Source of the DNA: Fusarium oxysporum f. sp. lycopersici 4287
Taxonomy: Eukaryota > Ascomycota > Sordariomycetes > Hypocreales > Nectriaceae
NCBI RefSeq assembly: GCF_000149955.1
Contig: NC_030990.1
Location: 3,306,627 to 3,370,626, forward strand
Length of the DNA: 64,000 nucleotides
Direction: 5' to 3'
The position numbers were made by a program, and so were the translations under genes. The number at the start of each line of letters is the position of its first letter. Positions within the stretch are counted from its first letter, which is position 1. Below, in pieces: positions 46,482-58,900 of the stretch. Under the pieces are notes generated by a model. That model was not told the origin of the DNA. It did no database searches and was given only the letters and a program-made list of their open reading frames with translations.

Positions 46482-48229
46482 TCATTCACCTGGAATGACA
46501 TCGATATCAACTTCAACTGCCTTGACCTTGGCCATATTCAGCCACCGCAGGTCACCCTTGGCAGTCGATTTTCGGATATTGTACAGCTCATCAAGGAATG
46601 TCGGCACAAATGAGCCCGGTCCACGGACTTCGTTCCTCTCAGCGGCGAGCTCAGCAGCGAGTCCAAACATGACAGTTGCAGCGACAGCAGCAAGAAGAGG
46701 GTCAGCGCCGTACGCAGCAACCATGGCGCTGACTGTTGTGCCAAGAGTGCACCCAGTGCCTGTGACTTCGCCAAGATAGGGATGGCCATTGCTGATGGCT
46801 AGAGTACGAGTTCCGTCACTTACGAGGTCAGTAGCGCCTGTGAGTATGACGACGGTGTGCCGGTGCAAGGCGATGGAGCGTACAAGGGATGCCTTTTGGG
46901 GAAAAGTGAGGGAAGAGGTTGAGTCAACGCCCCGTTGCGTAATTGTGGCGCCCGCTACAGTCTGAATCTCGCCCTCATTGCCCTTGATGATGGTGAAATG
47001 TCCAGCATCGAGAAGAGTCTTGACGGCATTGCGACGAACAGTGGTAGCACCAGCGCTGAAAACATGAGTAAAGTTGATTAATTGATGGGATTTTTGGAGG
47101 CTTACCCGACAGGGTCAAGGACTATAGGTCTGTCCGCTTCATTGTAGGCCTTGATGGCTTGGAGATAGTTCTTAAGTCCATCGGGAGTGACGGTGCCCAT
47201 ATTGACCACAAGAGCACCTCCAAGTTTGGCAAGGTCAGCAGCTTCTTGGGCGTAGTTGGCCATGATGGGGCTTGCCCCAACACAAAGAGCCACATTGGCG
47301 GCAAAGTTTTGAACAACCTGGTATTCCAGCATGAGAATTTAACATGGTCGTCGCATGAACCGAGCTGTACTCACCAAGTTGGTCATATTGTGAGAAAGGG
47401 GCGTCTTGTCGGCTACGGCCCTGATAACTTCGGGGATTTTGGCAACGATGACTTTACCGAGGAGATCACGAGCGGCGGTAGCTGGCTCAGGAGCAGCGAT
47501 GAGAGCGCTCACTACAGCAACGCCATCGAGAGACTTGGAGGGGCACCCGGCTGCAGCGAGAACAGGGGCAGTGTTGCTGGCGTTGATACCGCCTATACAA
47601 ACAGCAGGAACGGAGCCATATCCGGCATCATATAGAGCCGAGAGGATATCGCGGACTCCTGAGGGACCGATGATAGATTTTGTGTCCTTTTTGCTGATCG
47701 TGTGTCAGGGGCTGATGTGAGTCACACACGATGCTTGTATATCACTCACGTCTGAGTTGAGTAGACAGTCCCGATACCGAGGTAGTCAGCACCGGCCTCA
47801 CAAGCCTTGAGAGCTTCTTCTTTCGAACTTGCGGTTACGCCAATGATTTTGTTGGGGCCAAGAAGCTTTCTTGCTTCTTCATATGCTGTACCAAATGATC
47901 AGATCATGTCTTGATGGTTAGGTAGTGAGGGATATCAACATACCCATATCATCCTGTCCAATATGCACGCCCTCGCAGTCTATCTCAGCGGCAATGTCCA
48001 CACGATCATTGATGAGAAGGGGGACATTGTAACGACGGGCAATGGCGTGTAGCTTCTTGGCTGTGTCTACAGCGACTGGGCGCTCACTGTGCTTGTCTCG
48101 ATATTGAAGGATGGTGACACCGCCTCGCAAAGAAGCCTCAACTACCTCTTCAAGGCTACGATCGCCAAGAATCTCTGGCGTTGAGTCTGTGACCAAGTAT
48201 AGGCCGTAGTTGACTGTGGGCTTGGCCAT
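46482..48229 (-). CDS. THI6: Bifunctional thiamine-phosphate synthase / hydroxyethylthiazole kinase
   Basis: Makes thiamine monophosphate from the pyrimidine and thiazole precursors and phosphorylates hydroxyethylthiazole. Five exons, 47944-48229, 47750-47885, 47375-47693, 47106-47317 and 46482-47055, give 508 aa; introns are 50-58 nt. The N-terminal half (to about residue 220) is ThiE-like: YGLYLVTDS, ILQYRDK, LLINDRVDIAAE, GVHIGQDDM, YLGIGTVYSTQTK and VCIGGINASN. The second half is ThiM-like: LSHNMTNLVVQNFAANVALCVGASPIM, RPIVLDPVGAGATTVR, IKGNEGEI and VTGTGCTLGTTVSAMVAA. A TPP riboswitch was looked for around introns and leader but not seen. A TAGTACCTAGGTA motif lies 280 bases upstream of the start. 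Confidence 0.96.
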
Positions 48230-48709
48230 GGTTGAGGGTGATGAAATCAGGTGGACGACTTTGGCGGGGTTAGTTAGTGTCTGGTAATTGATGAGATAGG
48301 AGTGGAGAATCGCATAGAATTAACTCTTTTGGCTTATGCTTCCATTGTTATTTGCCAATTAGAGTCGTTTTCGCGAAAAGGAAAGATATTTGGAAGGGTG
48401 GAGTGAGCGATATTACAAGTGATGAGGTAAAAGTGTGGTGAGGTGATTGATTAGTTACGATGACATAGGGTAGGGGAATGAATTGTACAGCACCTCACTC
48501 CGTTTGTGATTAGTACCTAGGTATGTAAATTATAGATAATAAAAACTAGTTGGGGGGTATTTTCTTGAATCTTTCCAATGGCTCGAAGGTTTTCTAACAA
48601 TCGGCTAGAACCATGCATCTACTTGGGATGTTGAGTAACCTCAAGACCTCACTTTTATTGCTGGAAAGGGAATTGTCTCAACTATCCAGCCGTCCATCCA
48701 ACGATGACG
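48230..48709. other. Intergenic, THI6 promoter / 3' end of the NADH dehydrogenase gene
   Basis: Both neighbours are on the minus strand. The palindromic motif TACCTAGGTA (within 48511-48523) is the only notable sequence. Confidence 0.4.
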
Positions 48710-50295
48710 TTAGAACCTCGAGATATCTCGGCCAAAAATCCATGTAACCAACCAATAAAATGGAATCATGAGCTTATTCTTTAGACTCATGCTCTTGGTC
48801 AAATACGCCGTCCTCCACAGAATCCACGCCGCTCGGCCTTTGAGCTCATCAGTACCCTTCTGATGAATAGCCCTCCAACCTCCAAGATACGCCATTGTAC
48901 CCCAGTTACGGAAGTGAAACGGAGCAGTTGGAGGCCCCTGAGAAGACGTTCCAGCGTTGAATCTCTTGCCGAGATATGTAGCCTGTTGACTTGCTACTTG
49001 CGCAGTGGCGGGAAGTGATTCCCCTTGGATATTGGCGCAGTCACCAATTGCGTAGACGTCCGGGAGTGTCTTTGTGATTTGTTTGCCGTTGGAGTCTTGG
49101 GCTTCGACCTGGACTCGAAGGTGAGAATCAACAGCGAAGCCGCCTGTTTTGCAGTTCTTTGCGATCTTTCCCATGCCCTCCACCTCTCGTCCGACTAACT
49201 TGCCAACCAGAGGGTTCTGCATGAGACCCGTGCTCCAGACGACAACGCCTGCTGCGACTTCTTCAGGTTCCTCCTTGATACGCATGAGGAGGACATCGTC
49301 GTCTCGTCGAATGCCCTGGAGGTGATGCTCGGTCTTGACTTTGATGCCTGCACGGCTGAAGATGCTTGTGGCGTATGCGGCCAGATTGCGATCAAACATA
49401 GGGAGAACCTTTGGTGCAATGTCATAGATGGTGATGGCAACGTGAGGCATCAGTTCGGGATACAGCTTGGCCAAGTCCTCGTGTATAAGATCGTGAAGCT
49501 CAGCTGCGTATTCGATACCTGTAGGACCGCCACCAACAACAGCAAAATGAAGTAATCGTTTCCTCTGAGCCGCGCTTGTGCTAGGTAGAGAAGCCTGCTC
49601 GAACTTCTGCAGCACTTTAAGACGTACTGTCCGAGCATCTGTAGCATCTCTCAGAAAACACGCATGCTCCTTGACACCCTCCACACCAAAAGTCTGACTG
49701 TAGCACCCAACAGCCACTACAAGCTTATCATACGGGACCTGGAACTCGAGGCCCTTTAACAGATCCTTGCCCGAGCGAGCCGTGACTCCATCACGTTGGT
49801 TAGCTTCAACTGTGATGGTCTTGTTGGCGAAGTCAATATCAGAAGCCCAAGCCTGATGGAACTCTGTAAGATTGAGTTTACGGCAGGGTTCGACAGCAGC
49901 TCGGAACTCGAGAGTGCCAACGGCGGTTGAGGCGATAAGTGGAGTGAAGACGAAGTGAGAGCGAGGAGAGATGAGAATCCGAGAGGTTTGAGAGGGAGAT
50001 ATTGTCTTTGCGAGAGCGTATCCAGCCCAGCCTGAGCCTAGAACGACGATGCGCTCTTTTGGTCCTGAGAGAAAGCTCATGTTAGTTAGTGTGGTGACAG
50101 GAGATGAGGTGCTCTGAGGCCATTCAAGTCTCTTAAGGCGCAGATGCAAAAGCACAAGCCAACTGACCCCCATAACAATTCACCGCACTCACCTTCTTGA
50201 GTCACTGTACTGGCCAGTCTCTTGCAAGTGACTCTTCCCAACTTCACCAACAAGCGCTGTTCTGTCACCCTACGGCCCAGACCAAGTCCGATCAT
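48710..50295 (-). CDS. Mitochondrial type II NADH dehydrogenase-like flavoprotein
   Basis: Single-subunit FAD pyridine-nucleotide oxidoreductase, of the kind that feeds NADH electrons to ubiquinone without pumping protons (NDE/NDI) or of the related AIF/AMID group. Two exons, 50193-50295 and 48710-50064, give 485 aa. Exon 1 encodes an arginine-rich presequence without acids at its start (MIGLGLGRRVTEQRLLVK). The 128-nt intron joins STVTQEG to PKERIVVLGSGWAG. Motifs are the FAD site GSGWAGYALAK, the NADH site VVGGGPTGIEYAAE, VYAIGDCA for FAD, and the family's C-terminal FRNWGTMAYLGGWRAI. No EF-hand is seen. The intron also contains an in-frame ATG at 50082 (MSFLSGPKER) and another at 50173, so an unspliced message could give a version without the presequence. 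Confidence 0.9.
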
Positions 50296-51222
50296 GGCGT
50301 ATCTCCTAATTTCGCGTGACTAGAAAGCCCGTAGTATCACGAAGACGCCAGCCAATGAGTTCTTGACGATAGAGATTTGTAAACAGTGTAAAGAACAGAA
50401 TATCTAAACCGTGGGTATGCGGTGCCGCAAGTCTCGCCGTGTAAGTGGGTGTTTTGGCAGGGTCGTTTCTCTAGCTGCCTCCGCTAGAATGAGAAGAACC
50501 GAGATAGAGGGATGATAGGTGAGTATTCAACAAATGTTGACTGGGATTTAGTGAATGTATTACAAAAGCCGTAACTAAGCGGGCGTTGGTGCTCTTTAAG
50601 TAGCTACTTAGACTATCTATATCAATTCATCGTCACTATCTTCAGCTACATACGTAGTGTTTTACTCGGTGTCATAGCTAGCCTGGTTTGTACCTGATAC
50701 CCCTTCCGGCAGGTTAACTACGAGGGGTTCCCTGTAGTCGGTACTTGCGCCCCGGGCCCCCGGTCCTCCCGGTGAGCGCTCCGCCAACGATAATTCACCG
50801 GAGCCCGTCCCTTTCCTCTTCTTACTCACCTTGAAAGTTTTCCGCTCACGAGCTTGGACTCACGGTCACGGACTGATCCGTGTCTCCGGAATCTGTGATA
50901 TCCAGGACCCGGCTGTCCGATACCATAGAAATTTCCTCTGCCAGCTGACTCACATGCCCTTGCTACACAGCACGCTCCGAATATACCCCTACCTATACGA
51001 GTTATACATACTCTCACATGTCACACATAGCATTTCAGCCTCATGGTAATGCTAACAAACCAAGCTTCTCCATTTTACATACATAGTAAACCTCTAATAG
51101 CTCATGCTAGTGTAAACTTTCTACGTCATGGCATGCTTATTCCCAGCTTCTCAAAAGCCAACTCCAGTCCTCTCTCCCTCCCTTCCTCCGCCTCATGCTG
51201 TTCATTATTTCTCTCCTTTTGT
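50296..51222. other. Intergenic, promoter of the NADH dehydrogenase gene / UTP10 3' end
   Basis: No gene seen. GC-rich patch at about 50745-50815 (runs of CCC/GGG), otherwise unremarkable. Confidence 0.35.
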
Positions 51223-54200
51223 CTATTGTAACATGGCATCCAAACTCTCTCCTAACACTCCCTCAATCTTGACTATCCATCGGTGTGTCTCCCGTTCAAC
51301 TACCTCGTCATCGTCCTCCTGCAACTCGCTAATGCGAGGCAGCATCTCGTGCAGCATAGACAGCCACTCCTCGCCAAGACGATCTGTCAGTGCCTGCTCA
51401 CACTTGACCGCGGCAAGTCTCACTGCCGCGGACTCAGATCGCAGGTGCTTCAGGAGGGCAGAGTTGAGCTCCTTCTGGTGAGCCTGTGAATCCGCCGCCG
51501 AGGCCAGCTCCACTGTCGTTGGGATGAGCTCTTCCGTCACCTCCACCGTACCAGCATGTGAGAACTGCTCCATCAGGACCGGTCCGACGGCGCTAAAGTG
51601 GGCCGGAGCCTGCCAGAAGTCATCCTGGTCGTGCTCGAAGCAGTTGGCCAGGGTCCGTAGTACCCTTGACCAGAGTTGTCTCTCCTCTGGGCTCTTCAGA
51701 TCCACCGACTTCAAGATCCTGACTGCATCCTCGACAATGTATGTAGCGTAGTTGGTAACGATCGATTTAAGAGTGCCAAAGAATGCCTCAAGGAATCCAT
51801 AGACACTGTATTGACGTAGCGAGCGTCCCACTCGGTCGCTCTTCGACAATCCAGAGCTTGACCACTCCATGAGCTGAACAAAGACAGGTCGGAATGCCGC
51901 ATCGTTGAGCTTGTAGATCATCTTCAACGCTTTGTCGTTGGTGCTGGCGTCAAGAGCACTGAGCCTCAAAAGATCTTGCTCACCAATCTCGCCCTTAGCA
52001 CGCTCCTGTCGTCGCAGATCAAAGACCTTTGTGAGGATGCTCGATAGTAGCGTGGCATTCTTGGAAATACCAGACTTGGAGTGCTTGTCAATGGCCAAGC
52101 CGAGAACATCAAGATATTCAGCAACAGCCTGCAAAAGTTAGCAACTTTCATACACACACACAGTGGTTATCAAACTTACGGAGAAGCCGGCACTTCTGGC
52201 ACTATCCCAGTTTCGGTCCAAAGCCGAGAAGATCTCCTTCGCCTCAAGTTGCTTAGCCAGGAAGTGAAGACAATCGACACGGCTTTCCTTTGTATCGTCA
52301 TCCAATTCGATCTCGGCTGATCTGTTGGACACTTCCAGAATGCGATCGACATATGTTGAAAGCATGTAGGGAAGGTGCTGAGCCAGAGCGCTGATGAATC
52401 CGTAACAAGCAACATGAAGTTCCTCATCGCGAGCATCCCCCCTCAAGCTTTCACCCAGGTACTTGACAGCCTGCGGGATTGCGCTCGGCAGAACGGGTAC
52501 GATGGCGTCTTGCAGTACATCCACGAGCGAGGTAAGGCACAAGAGAGCCATAACTCGGAGGCGCTCCTCAGACTGCCCCAAGCAGTGCTCGCCAGCAATA
52601 GTTGTAGCTGCTGCCACAACAGCCTCGATATCCTTCTTTCCATACTTTTCGGCAATCTTGTCAACGCATGTGACAGCGGTGTGCTTGTATCGCATATCGG
52701 TCGACTCTCTGATACCGGCCGTAAGCTGCGGAAGGAAAGCAAGCAATACAGTCCTTGATGCTGGGTCGGTGTTGCTCTCCTGTTCCACCCGAACCTCAAG
52801 AGCACGTAGGACCTTTTGCCGCAGTCCCATGTCAGGTCTATCGAGCAGGTTCTCAACAGCCTTGATAAACTCTCCAATGGACAATAAGTTGAGATGATTG
52901 GAGAGAGCCTGTCCGCAGCGGCCATGGAGAGTTTTATTCGCCTTGACCGTATCAGCTAGAACAAGGATGTTTTCAAGAAGTGTGGCATAGAGCTCCCTCA
53001 ATCTCGATGCCTCCATATCATCCTTCTCCATCAAACCTCCAATCTGCGCTCTGAGTTTCTTGTTAGCTAAGAAGCTAGGGAAAGCCGATAGTTGTCGGAG
53101 GGCAATGGCTTCGACGTCCTTATTTTTGTCATCAGTCTCGTCAGTGATACCGAGGAGGACGAGAGAGATGCCAGGCTTTGCCTTGAACAGGTCAGCGATA
53201 AGGTCGAGCTGCTTGACGAGCGATTCGAGTTGTGTTGGGATGCTGAAGTGATTCAATAACTCGATAATGAATTGCAGCAGAGCGTCACTCGCACCATATC
53301 GATCAACCAGCATACTGATAAGAGCGTGGAGGAAGTCTTGTGGACCAAGAGTCTCGACAAGGGCAACAAACAGCCCCTGTCGTCGATGAGCGGGGATGTG
53401 CTCATATGCCGTTGTGAAGCTGACAAGAATATCAGAGGCACCAGCGATAGGGCTCTTCTGCCCCTGACGCAGAGAGTCGATTAGCGGAGGAATAACTTCC
53501 TTGATAGTCTGAGACACAACATGGGCAGAGTAGTCGTCGCTTTGGCGAAGTACCGAGGTACCCATGAAGGTGAAGATGGGCATGACACTATGCAGGACCA
53601 AGTTCGGCGCGGTAGTGGCCAGACTGGCAATCAGGAGAAGGGCAGCATTCTGAACAACGGGACTCGAAGATCTTTGGATGCAGTTAACAAGCAAATCTCC
53701 GTACCCACCAGAGCTGTCAATTGTGAGCTTCTTATTCGCCTTGTAAGCTGGCATCATGGCCAAAAGGCTTCGAAGAATGAGATTCTGTAGGTAGCCCAGC
53801 TCAGATCCGACCACTGTTCTAAAGTGCTGGAGTTCAGAGAGGGCAGTAAACAGGCCATCCAAGAGCTCGGGATGCTCAACTGGGTCCGAGTTCTCGACTA
53901 GCTGCAGAACGAATGTGACCTTTCGCAGCGACTGGCTGAGTTCGGGAGTAACCTGAGTGATGAGACCACGGTCGGCTCCAGAAGAGCTAGTTCGGCGGCG
54001 CTTGTTGGGTGGAGGCTCGGTGACCATCTTGGTTCCAGTCTGTATCGACTGAAGGAAATCATGAAGAATATCGGTGGTGAGTCGCACGTTCCTCAAAAAG
54101 TCAGCCGCCTCTGCAGAAACAACTGATTTGCTGTCAGTTGAGACTGCTGATTCCTGGGAGATCTCCAGCAACTGATCAGCAGCTGTTGACTTGACATTAG

Positions 54201-56750
54201 GCTTCATGGAAGACCACATCTTCTTCATGCGAGTGAAAGTTGCACGAATAAGATCAGCCTTTTCTCTTTGGTCTGGATCTCTGAGAAACTCCAGGAAGAA
54301 TTCTAAACCTGCAACGTCGTTTGGCACCACAACATCGACAAAACAGTTGTCCATATCTGACTTTTCTAGACGTTCTGCGCTGCAGAGCTTAGCTGCCTCA
54401 TCCTCGCTTAGACTTGCCCACCATCGCAAAACAGGGAGTAGAAGTTGCGTTCTTGTTGTGGTGCTGACGCCTCGAACTTCGTTGACGGTCTTCAGCAACC
54501 TATTCTTTACCAGAATCAATGGTGTGTTGACGATGTGTGAGGCGAGAAACTGAAGGAAAGATAGTCTTCCAGGTTGAGACAAATGGTCCTTCTTATCCAA
54601 TGCAGGGTTCGGCTTGGACTGGTATTTGCCTTGCTCAATTGCGGTACGAAGGACGGCAGTAATATGTTCAGGGTCCATGACACACTCCTCAACGGTAGGA
54701 AGAATCTGAAGATGCAGAACCTTGGCGACAACATCAGATGGTAGAGACATTATTTCTTTGGACTTTCCATAGAGGCTCTGTTGACCCCAGAGGTCGAGTC
54801 CCGTAGAAGGAACTGGAGGAGTGTAGAGACCAGTAAGGACAGTGATCAGATCGGCCGCGGCTTGGCGGACGCGCTTCGAAGGATCGCTGAGTGCTGAGAT
54901 ACAGTAGGGAAGAAGAGCCTGGAGATCGGCTTTTCCGGCATCACCAACTTTTAATCTTTTCTTAGCCATGTCCAGTGCTGCAACACGAGCTAGGGCTGGG
55001 TAGGGACCGCTCCAGATGCGAATGAAGAAACTGAAGTACGTGCAGTCCTTGAAAGCAGTCTGTCGGTGAAGCTTGGGGTTGAGATCGAATTCGGAAAGCA
55101 GGCCCGCATTTTGCGAGCTCTCAGAAACAACAGAAAAGAAGATATGACTGAATTCGTCAAAGATCTCGCCGGGTTGAGGCACGAGACAAGGAGAGAGCGA
55201 TTCGGACCGGCTGGAAAGTTCCTCGAGCAACAAACCCAAATCTTGGGGTGCCTTCTTTTCATTATTGCCATTGGCCATCTCTGTATCGTCTTTGATCGAG
55301 TCGGGGAGTCGTCGAGAGCGGAATGAAAGGTCGAGCTTCATCTCAAGCTCCTCAATATCGAACTTGACTTCTTCAATAACCGACTGGATGGTGTCGCCAG
55401 ATTTGCCGGTGCTCTGAGACAGAGCAATCAGTGCTGAACCGAGTTCCCGTCGAAGTGCACCGTCCTCGTCATTCTCATCGCTAAGTCGATGCGCAGTCAA
55501 GATAAGAGACTTAAAAATTACAGCAATTTGTTTGTCCTTGAGAACCGAGCTGCTGAGAATAGTGATAATAGTCGCCAAACCTCGAGCGTCGCCCTTCTTG
55601 GTAAGTCTCTCTATCAATGCAAGACAGAGACCATTTGCTAATTTGTCCACCCGCCGCTCTTGGCCGATCTCTACAAGTAGCTTTCCAATATCTGTGACCT
55701 TCATAAGCGCTTTTGTGGTCTTGCTGCTCATTTGCTTCGCAGAACGGTATTGCGCCAAGATAGCCAGACAAACAAGAGCAGGCCGCACCGTGTCGTTAGT
55801 CCAACCATAAACCGTCTGGTCCATGAATGCAGTGACAGCGTTATCCTCAAGGTTGCCCTTGGCGACAAACACTGCGATCGCCATGTATGAAGCAATCTGA
55901 ATACTAGGGACTTTCTTCATGACCAAGGACTCAGCAAAGACAGGTCCCAGTCGATGAAGCAAAGCCTGGTCGTTCTCGCTCTGAACTGCAGCTCGGCCTG
56001 ATCTCGTCTTGTCCAGAATACCACTCACGGCCTCTGTCATGATGCCGGCCCAGAATGAGACCAAGGCGGGATAGTTGTACTGCATCCGACATGATTCGAG
56101 GGTGTACTCGGATATGAGAGTCAAGAATGAAGGGTGCTGAATAGCCTCGCGGACCAAGACATATCGGGGAGGCGATGTGACTGAGCGAATGTAAGGGTCG
56201 AGGAAGCGGAAATCGTGAGGGATCTTGCTCGGCAGAATCGAAAGGAGGGTAGCGAAGGCTGGTATGGAATGGTAAGGCAGGAAAGTGAGCAGCAGGGCTT
56301 GTGTGTTTTCCTCATGAATTCTTCGCGGTGTTAGTTTGCTTTCCCGCACCAATCGCAGAATACATTGTCTTACCTGAATCTTCGTATGAGCCACTCGATA
56401 GACTTGATCGCAGGCATCAGCCTGAGTCGACTGCCCGCGAGGCGCAGGAAGGCTTCAACCCGGCGGTCCAGTTCCTCATTCTCAGAAGCTGTGAGCTGGG
56501 TACGATCCTGGTTCTGACTCTCCTCGCTGAAGATGGTAGACTGGAAGGGCGCGAATCGAGCATCGAGTTGACAGAGCTCCTCAAAGCCCTGGAAGCAGGC
56601 TGTATAAAGAGTTTGATAGCTCTGAGTAGCAGCGACTCGAGGCTCCCATATCAACGACTTGGAATGGGCAGCCTTTTGCGCCTTAACGTTGAGAGTGGAC
56701 TTCGAATTGGCAGCCACCTGCGCCAATTGAGCAGCGAGAGCAGTCGCCAT
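51223..56750 (-). CDS. UTP10: U3 snoRNP component UTP10 (HEATR1)
   Basis: Large HEAT-repeat protein of the t-UTP/UTPA complex of the small-subunit processome, needed for transcription and early cleavage of pre-rRNA in the nucleolus. Three exons, 56374-56750, 52180-56320 and 51223-52128, give 1807 aa, the normal size. The N-terminus MATALAAQLAQVAANSKSTLN and the segment RLRLMPAIKSIEWLIRRFRIHEENT (joined across intron 1) are typical of fungal UTP10. The rest is helical-repeat sequence, with a basic nuclear-signal-like PPPNKRRRTSS near the middle and the conserved C-terminal domain (DLLRLSALDASTNDKALKMIYKLNDAAFRPVFVQL). Introns are 53 and 51 nt. It is divergent from the esterase gene. Confidence 0.96.
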
Positions 56751-57934
56751 GATTTCAAGGGCTGCGACTCAGGCTCTGGGCGGTAGATGGCGTGAGGATG
56801 TCGATGAGATGGTCAGTGATAGCATCAGAGTGCAGCAGGTCTGAAAATATTTTGGCGACTACAAAAAGAACTTTGTTATCGATAAGAAACTCGCGGGTTC
56901 CACAGCCACCACAGCCACCCCACATACTACTTTGGGACATTAAGGACAAACAAGGAATCTATTTCTACCTTGACTTTCTACGGGTAGATATGCGAAATAT
57001 GAATTACAAACACAATTATGACAATTATCACTATTTTCTTGAGAAGACCAATAGACTAACTCTCGGCGGAGTTGGTCCCATAGCTCCCTGTACTAAAGTT
57101 GGAGCCATATCCTTCTGGCCCCGCCATCCAACCAGCTGTATTGACCAGAAGAACATTGACTCGACAACCGGGTCAGGATCAACAATGGGCATATTATGAG
57201 AGGTCAACTATGGGTTCCTTTCCTATATGCCTCAAGGAGAAAGAAAACTTCTGATATTAAACCGGGGTGCTAAAATAAACTGGTCTAAACGCCTGCTAAG
57301 ATATACTAAACTTACCTAAGTCTTTTCATCACTTAGAAAAGAGGTCCTAAGTTTTCCTGCCTCTCCTTGACATGATATCAGATTCTATACCGTGGATAAC
57401 CTATAAATTACCGAGGGTCTAAAAGTCGCCAAATGGTTGTGATTGAGTCTTTACAGCATCTCGTAAGACTATCTTGTGATAGTTGTCAAGTACATTGCTT
57501 ATGGGGCTCATCTCAATAAGGCCTAAAGTTAGTAGGAAGTGAATAATGTCCTGTTCAAGAAATAATAAATAGGTAGATGATGCTTTGAAAGATATCTATT
57601 CCGCTCGCTGAGACTTCCCAAATCTCGTTCATAGATAGACAAAAAAGATAACGCATGTCTCAATCCAATATGCCTTGTTCGACTTAAAAAGATACTACGT
57701 TATTGGCTCGAAACCCCCACAACGCGCAGAGGAGCACATGAGAAACAGGTGGGACAGAGCCCGTTAGAAACGAACATTTAAGCCGCAGGTTTCTGGTGAC
57801 TTGCCAATCTATTTAACCGCACAATTGAGGCTGTTAGGGTCGCAAGTCTCCCTATCTGATAGAACTTAAATCTGACGTTTTCCCGTGACGACGAGAGCTT
57901 CAACGAAATCAAAAGACTTTTGCCACGTCCCAAT
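56751..57934. other. Divergent promoter region, UTP10 / IAH1
   Basis: About 1.2 kb. A TTACCTAAG motif lies at 57312-57320; the region around 57200-57700 is AT-rich. No coding sequence supported; the frame at 56792-57199 shows nothing recognisable. Confidence 0.35.
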
Positions 57935-58900
57935 ATGGCTGTAAGCAACGCTCAACTTACAGTCAACGCCAAAAGAAAAAGCTCACACATCACAGTCGAC
58001 AGTTCCTCAGGTTGTTCTCTTCGGAGACTCTTTGTTCCAACAATGCTCAGATATCCAAGACGGTTTCTCTTTCCAAGCTGCTCTCCAGTCTGGTGAGAAT
58101 CCAACATAAGTGACCACATAGGAAACGGCCTGACTTGCATGCAGATTTCATTCGACGTTTGGATATCGTAAACCGGGGGTACTCGGGATTCAACACCGAC
58201 ATCGCTTTGAGATATCTTCCTGAAATCTTCCCGGAGCGTACAGCCTCATCACCTAAGATGGACTATCTGGTACGGTACCGCCATATAAAGCGAAGAATGT
58301 GTGGCTAAAAATGAACAGGTTCTCCTGTTTGGCGCAAATGATGCTGTGCTTCCTGGTGCTATCACCAAGCAGCATGTTCCTATAGATCGGTACAAGAAAA
58401 ACCTCACCAAGATCATCAACCACCCGCGCATCGCTGCTCACAAGCCCCATATTCTGCTGGTGACGCCCCCTCCCCTGGATGAGATCAAGACGACCCCTCG
58501 ATCCATCGAGAATGGCCACCAAGGAGCAGTTCGCAAGTCGGCTATTAGCGCTGCCTACTCCGAGGTGGCTCGTGAGGTCGCGCGAGAGAATCCTGGGGTT
58601 ATTCTGGTCGACCTCTGGAAGGCCCAGATGGACAAGGCCATCTCCCTTACTCCTGACGATTACACCACAGGTGGACCATGGTTAGGCGACCCCGAGAACG
58701 GTAAGCAGGGTGGTCTGGATACTCTCCTTCACGACGGGCTCCATATGAGCGGATCTGGTTATCAGGTATTCTATGAGAGCCTCAAGCCATTTATTGGCAA
58801 GGAGTGGCACGGCCTTGCGGACGATGATCGCAAGGGATTTGTGATCCCAGATTGGCGAGAACTGCTCGAGCTCAAGCCCAATCTGAACACTGGCGATTAG
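57935..58900 (+). CDS. IAH1: GDSL esterase, isoamyl-acetate-hydrolysing type
   Basis: SGNH-family esterase; yeast Iah1 hydrolyses isoamyl acetate and related acetate esters. Four exons, 57935-57940, 57996-58092, 58145-58269 and 58319-58900, give 269 aa. The first coding exon is only six bases (Met-Ala), followed by a 55-nt intron with a GTAAGC donor and CACAG acceptor. The protein then reads STVPQVVLFGDSLFQQ with the catalytic serine in GDSL, RGYSGFNTDIALRYLP (block II glycine), LLFGANDAVLPG (block III GxND) and HDGLHMSGSGYQ (catalytic Asp and His). No signal peptide, so probably cytosolic. The small first exon is required, because no in-frame ATG exists upstream of STVPQVV in exon 2. Confidence 0.92.

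Noticed and set aside
46482..48700. TPP riboswitch near THI6
   Set aside because: Fungal TPP riboswitches sit in introns of THI4- and NMT1-type genes; the conserved CTGAGA/ACCTGA pair was not found together in leader or introns here.
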